A program made the position numbers and the translations under genes. The notes below the pieces were generated by a model, which saw only the letters and a list, made by a program, of their open reading frames with translations, made no database searches and had not been told where the DNA came from. Shown one piece after another: positions 62,029-64,000 of a DNA stretch of 64,000 nt (within the stretch, counting starts at the first letter, position 1; the number at the start of each line of letters is the position of its first letter). This DNA comes from CAZIZT01 sp964544085 (lineage in GTDB: Bacteria; Campylobacterota_A; Desulfurellia; Desulfurellales; Hippeaceae). The stretch covers positions 62,001 through 126,000 of the forward strand of contig CAZIZT010000003.1 in assembly GCA_964544085.1 (NCBI GenBank), in the 5' to 3' direction.

Positions 62029-62370
62029 ATGAATATTTCCAGCGTTATTGTAAAGGTTCGACAGGGTGATTATGAGAGAGCTATGGAGGTGCTAAAGCAG
62101 AGCGGTTTGTGTGATGTGCATTTTGGTGATAAGGATAAAGGGGTAATTATTGTAACGCTTGAGGGCAAGACAACCGAAGAGGAGGTGGCAAAGCTATTAA
62201 ATTTGCAGGATCTGCCTTATATTCTGGATGCCCAGATGCATATGAGCTACTGCGAGGATGAGCTTGAAGAAATGATGAAATACATGAATTTCGATCGCAC
62301 GGTTAATGAGCTTAATAAGAAAAAGGACGCAACGCAAACACGGACCACATGGGACTTTTATAAAAAATGA
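62029..62370 (+). CDS. napD: NapA signal-peptide chaperone
   Basis: A 113-residue cytoplasmic chaperone that binds the twin-arginine signal of NapA until cofactors are in place. It starts MNISSVIVKVRQGDY, has LEGKTTEEEV near residue 45 and the helix following DLPYILDAQMHMSYCED near 64-80. The C-terminal 30 residues are charged and extend the usual NapD. It is the last gene of the core cluster, and a 140-bp gap follows. Confidence 0.92.
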   Translation: MNISSVIVKVRQGDYERAMEVLKQSGLCDVHFGDKDKGVIIVTLEGKTTEEEVAKLLNLQDLPYILDAQMHMSYCEDELEEMMKYMNFDRTVNELNKKKDATQTRTTWDFYKK

Positions 62371-62400
62371 ATAATGTTGTTAGCAGAGAAAGAGAGAAAA

Positions 62401-62429
62401 TTCTTGACCGTCACGGATTTTTGTATAAA
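62401..62429 (+). promoter_or_regulatory. Weak promoter candidate before the tetrahaem gene
   Basis: TTGACC (62404-62409) and TATAAA (62424-62429) are present but only 14 bp apart; TTCTTG at 62401 gives a 17-bp spacer. CTTACTTAAG follows, similar to half of the hut dyad. Confidence 0.3.
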
Positions 62430-62510
62430 TTTCTTACTTAAGAATGCTTAATGATGTTTAAGGTGTTATTATTTCGTGAGAGTCCCATCCTTTAGAATTG
62501 GGAGGTTTCT

Positions 62511-63071
62511 ATGAAAAAGTTTTGGTTGGTGTTGATTGTTTTTGGTGTGGTAGTTGCCGTTGTGTTTTCTTACCTGTCCGTAGCTACGGTGAACAGTACC
62601 TCTGAGCCTGGTTTCTGTATGAAATGTCATTCGATGCAACCGATGGGTAAGAGCTTCTCCATAAGCATGCATGGCGGAAACAACGGATATGGGTTCAAAA
62701 CGGCCCACTGTACCGATTGCCACTTACCGCACAATAGTACAGCCGGTTTTCTTGTGGCAAAAGGTATAACCGGTGCGCGTGACCTGTTGAGCCATCTCGG
62801 CTTGATAAAGAAGGCAGATTTCTACAAGGTGTATTTTGAAAGTGACAGGTACGTTTATGATAGTGGCTGCCTGAAGTGCCATCAGGATGTGAAGAATCCT
62901 GAGAAGGCCTACAGTATGGATCCAGCAGTCAGGGATATCCATCTTTACTACTGGAGAAAGAAGAGAGCGGGTGGCACGATTCACTGTGTTGAATGCCACA
63001 ACGACTACTCAACACCGGGTTTTGCTCATCCAGAACTAAAAGACCATATGATGTTCCAGGCTATGAAATAA
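62511..63071 (+). CDS. Tetrahaem NapC/NrfH-family quinol dehydrogenase
   Basis: A 186-residue membrane-anchored cytochrome. One N-terminal helix (about residues 4-26) is uncleaved. Four haem motifs are FCMKCH near 36, HCTDCH near 67, GCLKCH near 122 and HCVECH near 157. The small size is that of NrfH-type proteins rather than NapC. Since NapGH is present, it probably serves another periplasmic reductase, most plausibly the HAO-like protein at 53239-54852. A good GGGAGG site precedes the ATG. Confidence 0.88.
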   Translation: MKKFWLVLIVFGVVVAVVFSYLSVATVNSTSEPGFCMKCHSMQPMGKSFSISMHGGNNGYGFKTAHCTDCHLPHNSTAGFLVAKGITGARDLLSHLGLIKKADFYKVYFESDRYVYDSGCLKCHQDVKNPEKAYSMDPAVRDIHLYYWRKKRAGGTIHCVECHNDYSTPGFAHPELKDHMMFQAMK

Positions 63072-63161
63072 CGGCAAAAAATTTGAAATGTCTGAAAAAT
63101 AATTATAACCTTCTGCTGTTGTCGAAAGCATGTTACGTGGAAGGGTGGTAGTTTTTGTCTG

Positions 63162-64000
63162 ATGCGAAGGGTTTATAGATTTATCTCCTCACCTCTACTC
63201 TCCGTTGTTTTGATCCTCGTATTTGTTCTTGCCCAGATGGTTGCAACGTTCATGCCAACCGAAAGCGATAGCTGGCGGTATGTATACGGTACGGCTTGGT
63301 TTGAGGCCATCATGTGGGCAATAGGCGTGAACCTGACAGCTGTGCTGTTTAGATATAAGACCTACAGGAAGTTGCCTATCTTTCTGTTACACCTTTCTAT
63401 GATTATTATTCTGATTGGTGCTGCTGTTACGAGATATGCAGGGTGTAAAGGCATGATGCACATTAGAGAGCACGAAAGCTCATCGGAATTTGTAATAACT
63501 GACCGTGCAAACCCGGATATTGTAAAGACCAAGCATTTGAACTTTAAAATAAGGCTGGACAAGTTCGTTATAAAACATTACCCCGGTAGTATGCAACCCA
63601 GCTCATACGACAGCTATGTAACTGTTTTGAACAGAGACGGAAAAAAGCTTTTTTCTTATCATATTTATATGAACCACATACTGGTTTATAAGGGCTATCG
63701 TTTCTATCAGGCAAGCTACGACAAGGATGAGAAAGGCACAATTCTATCTGTAAGTTACGATCCAGGTATGTATATAACCTACTTGGGTTACTTCATGCTA
63801 ACACTCGGTTTTATTCTAAGTGCCTTTTATCCACGTTCAAGGCTTGTTGGTGCCATCAAGGCTCTTTCCAAATCTGCAGCCATGATGGCTGTAGTCCTGC
63901 TTGTTACGCATGCAGCTTATGCCTTCTCGATTGAGGAATTTGCCAAGCACTCCAAAAACATTGCCAACCAATTCTCCACGATCCTTACGCAACACAACGG
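63162..64000 (+). CDS. Cytochrome c synthase, ResB/CcsB-type N-terminus, cut by the window edge
   Basis: An open frame of 279 codons without stop to the right edge. It begins MRRVYRFISSPLLSVV and has transmembrane segments near residues 14-32, 48-62, 68-85 and 205-225, a periplasmic domain between, and the family motif YKGYRFYQASYDKDEKG near 180. A new helix follows near 240, ending in THAAYAF. These are features of ResB/CcsB; in Campylobacterota this part is often fused to CcsA (NrfI/CcsBA), which would lie beyond the window. It is needed to attach haem to the multihaem proteins made nearby. Confidence 0.85.
   Translation, partial: MRRVYRFISSPLLSVVLILVFVLAQMVATFMPTESDSWRYVYGTAWFEAIMWAIGVNLTAVLFRYKTYRKLPIFLLHLSMIIILIGAAVTRYAGCKGMMHIREHESSSEFVITDRANPDIVKTKHLNFKIRLDKFVIKHYPGSMQPSSYDSYVTVLNRDGKKLFSYHIYMNHILVYKGYRFYQASYDKDEKGTILSVSYDPGMYITYLGYFMLTLGFILSAFYPRSRLVGAIKALSKSAAMMAVVLLVTHAAYAFSIEEFAKHSKNIANQFSTILTQHN

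Noticed and set aside
1..64000. CRISPR arrays, insertion sequences, prophage, tRNA or rRNA genes
   Set aside because: I found no regularly spaced repeats, transposase or integrase motifs, or tRNA/rRNA-like sequences in reading the window.

Overview
The window is bacterial chromosome from a Gram-negative, respiratory, mid-GC anaerobe or microaerophile. Coding density is high, operons have tight spacing or stop/start overlaps, and Shine-Dalgarno sequences are mostly AGGAGG-like. The nitrate-reductase order napA-G-H-B-F-L-D, the octahaem HAO-like protein, the ResB/CcsB-type cytochrome c maturation protein at the right edge and the long UbiD (about 600 residues) recall Campylobacterota. The large beta-oxidation sets, the ETF-quinone FeS oxidoreductase, the 2-hydroxyacyl-CoA dehydratase and the Hut pathway fit Deferribacterota or Desulfurellia-like lineages better. 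No rRNA or tRNA is present to settle this, so the taxonomic reading is an inference.

Layout, left to right. (1) 1-6.6 kb: the 3' end of an MBL-fold di-iron type protein, then a leftward operon for an acyl-CoA synthetase, a two-subunit 2-hydroxyacyl-CoA dehydratase with its ATP-dependent activator, and an MFS carrier. (2) 6.8-17.9 kb: a rightward histidine-use operon with a MarR-GNAT regulator, HutH, HutG, a periplasmic binding protein, HutU, HutI and LivHMGF-type ABC transporter parts, closed by a strong bidirectional terminator. (3) 17.9-23.2 kb, leftward: a FadL-type outer-membrane porin with a VolA-like surface lipase, and a MerR regulator with a chalcone-isomerase-like protein and a thioesterase. 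(4) 23.3-28.3 kb: metallo-hydrolases, an Fe-alcohol dehydrogenase, an SCP2-like protein and an aldehyde dehydrogenase, which look like a fatty alcohol/aldehyde module. (5) 27.4-36.9 kb: leftward operon fadD-acd-fadN-fadA-fadE-MBL. (6) 37.3-46.7 kb: rightward etfBA, thiolase, 3-hydroxybutyryl-CoA dehydrogenase, crotonase, butyryl-CoA dehydrogenase, membrane FeS oxidoreductase, Nudix and a second crotonase. (7) 46.7-53.2 kb: UbiD decarboxylase, MBL protein, a PTS-EIIC/EAL fusion, a peroxiredoxin and a frameshifted SIMPL-domain gene. (8) 53.2-64 kb: octahaem HAO-like protein divergent from the nap operon, a tetrahaem NapC/NrfH-type protein and the start of a ResB/CcsB-type gene.

Working model. 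Surface lipids are hydrolysed (VolA-like), fatty acids cross the outer membrane through FadL, are activated by FadD and oxidised by two beta-oxidation sets. Electrons leave acyl-CoA dehydrogenases through EtfAB and the membrane FeS protein to the quinone pool, and then to nitrate through NapGH/NapB/NapA. The HAO-like protein is a candidate for the next step on nitrite, since no NrfA is seen here. Histidine is imported and degraded to glutamate.

The most useful new signals are regulatory. Two divergent fatty-acid promoters carry an identical TTTACGTAA element against the -35 box, and a second dyad (TTASTTTAAG..TTAAG..TAA) recurs at the hut, fadL and etf promoters. Other points of interest are the PTS-EIIC/EAL sensor, the A8 frameshift in the SIMPL gene, the structured leader before the second thiolase and a 20-nt perfect palindrome inside the Nudix gene.
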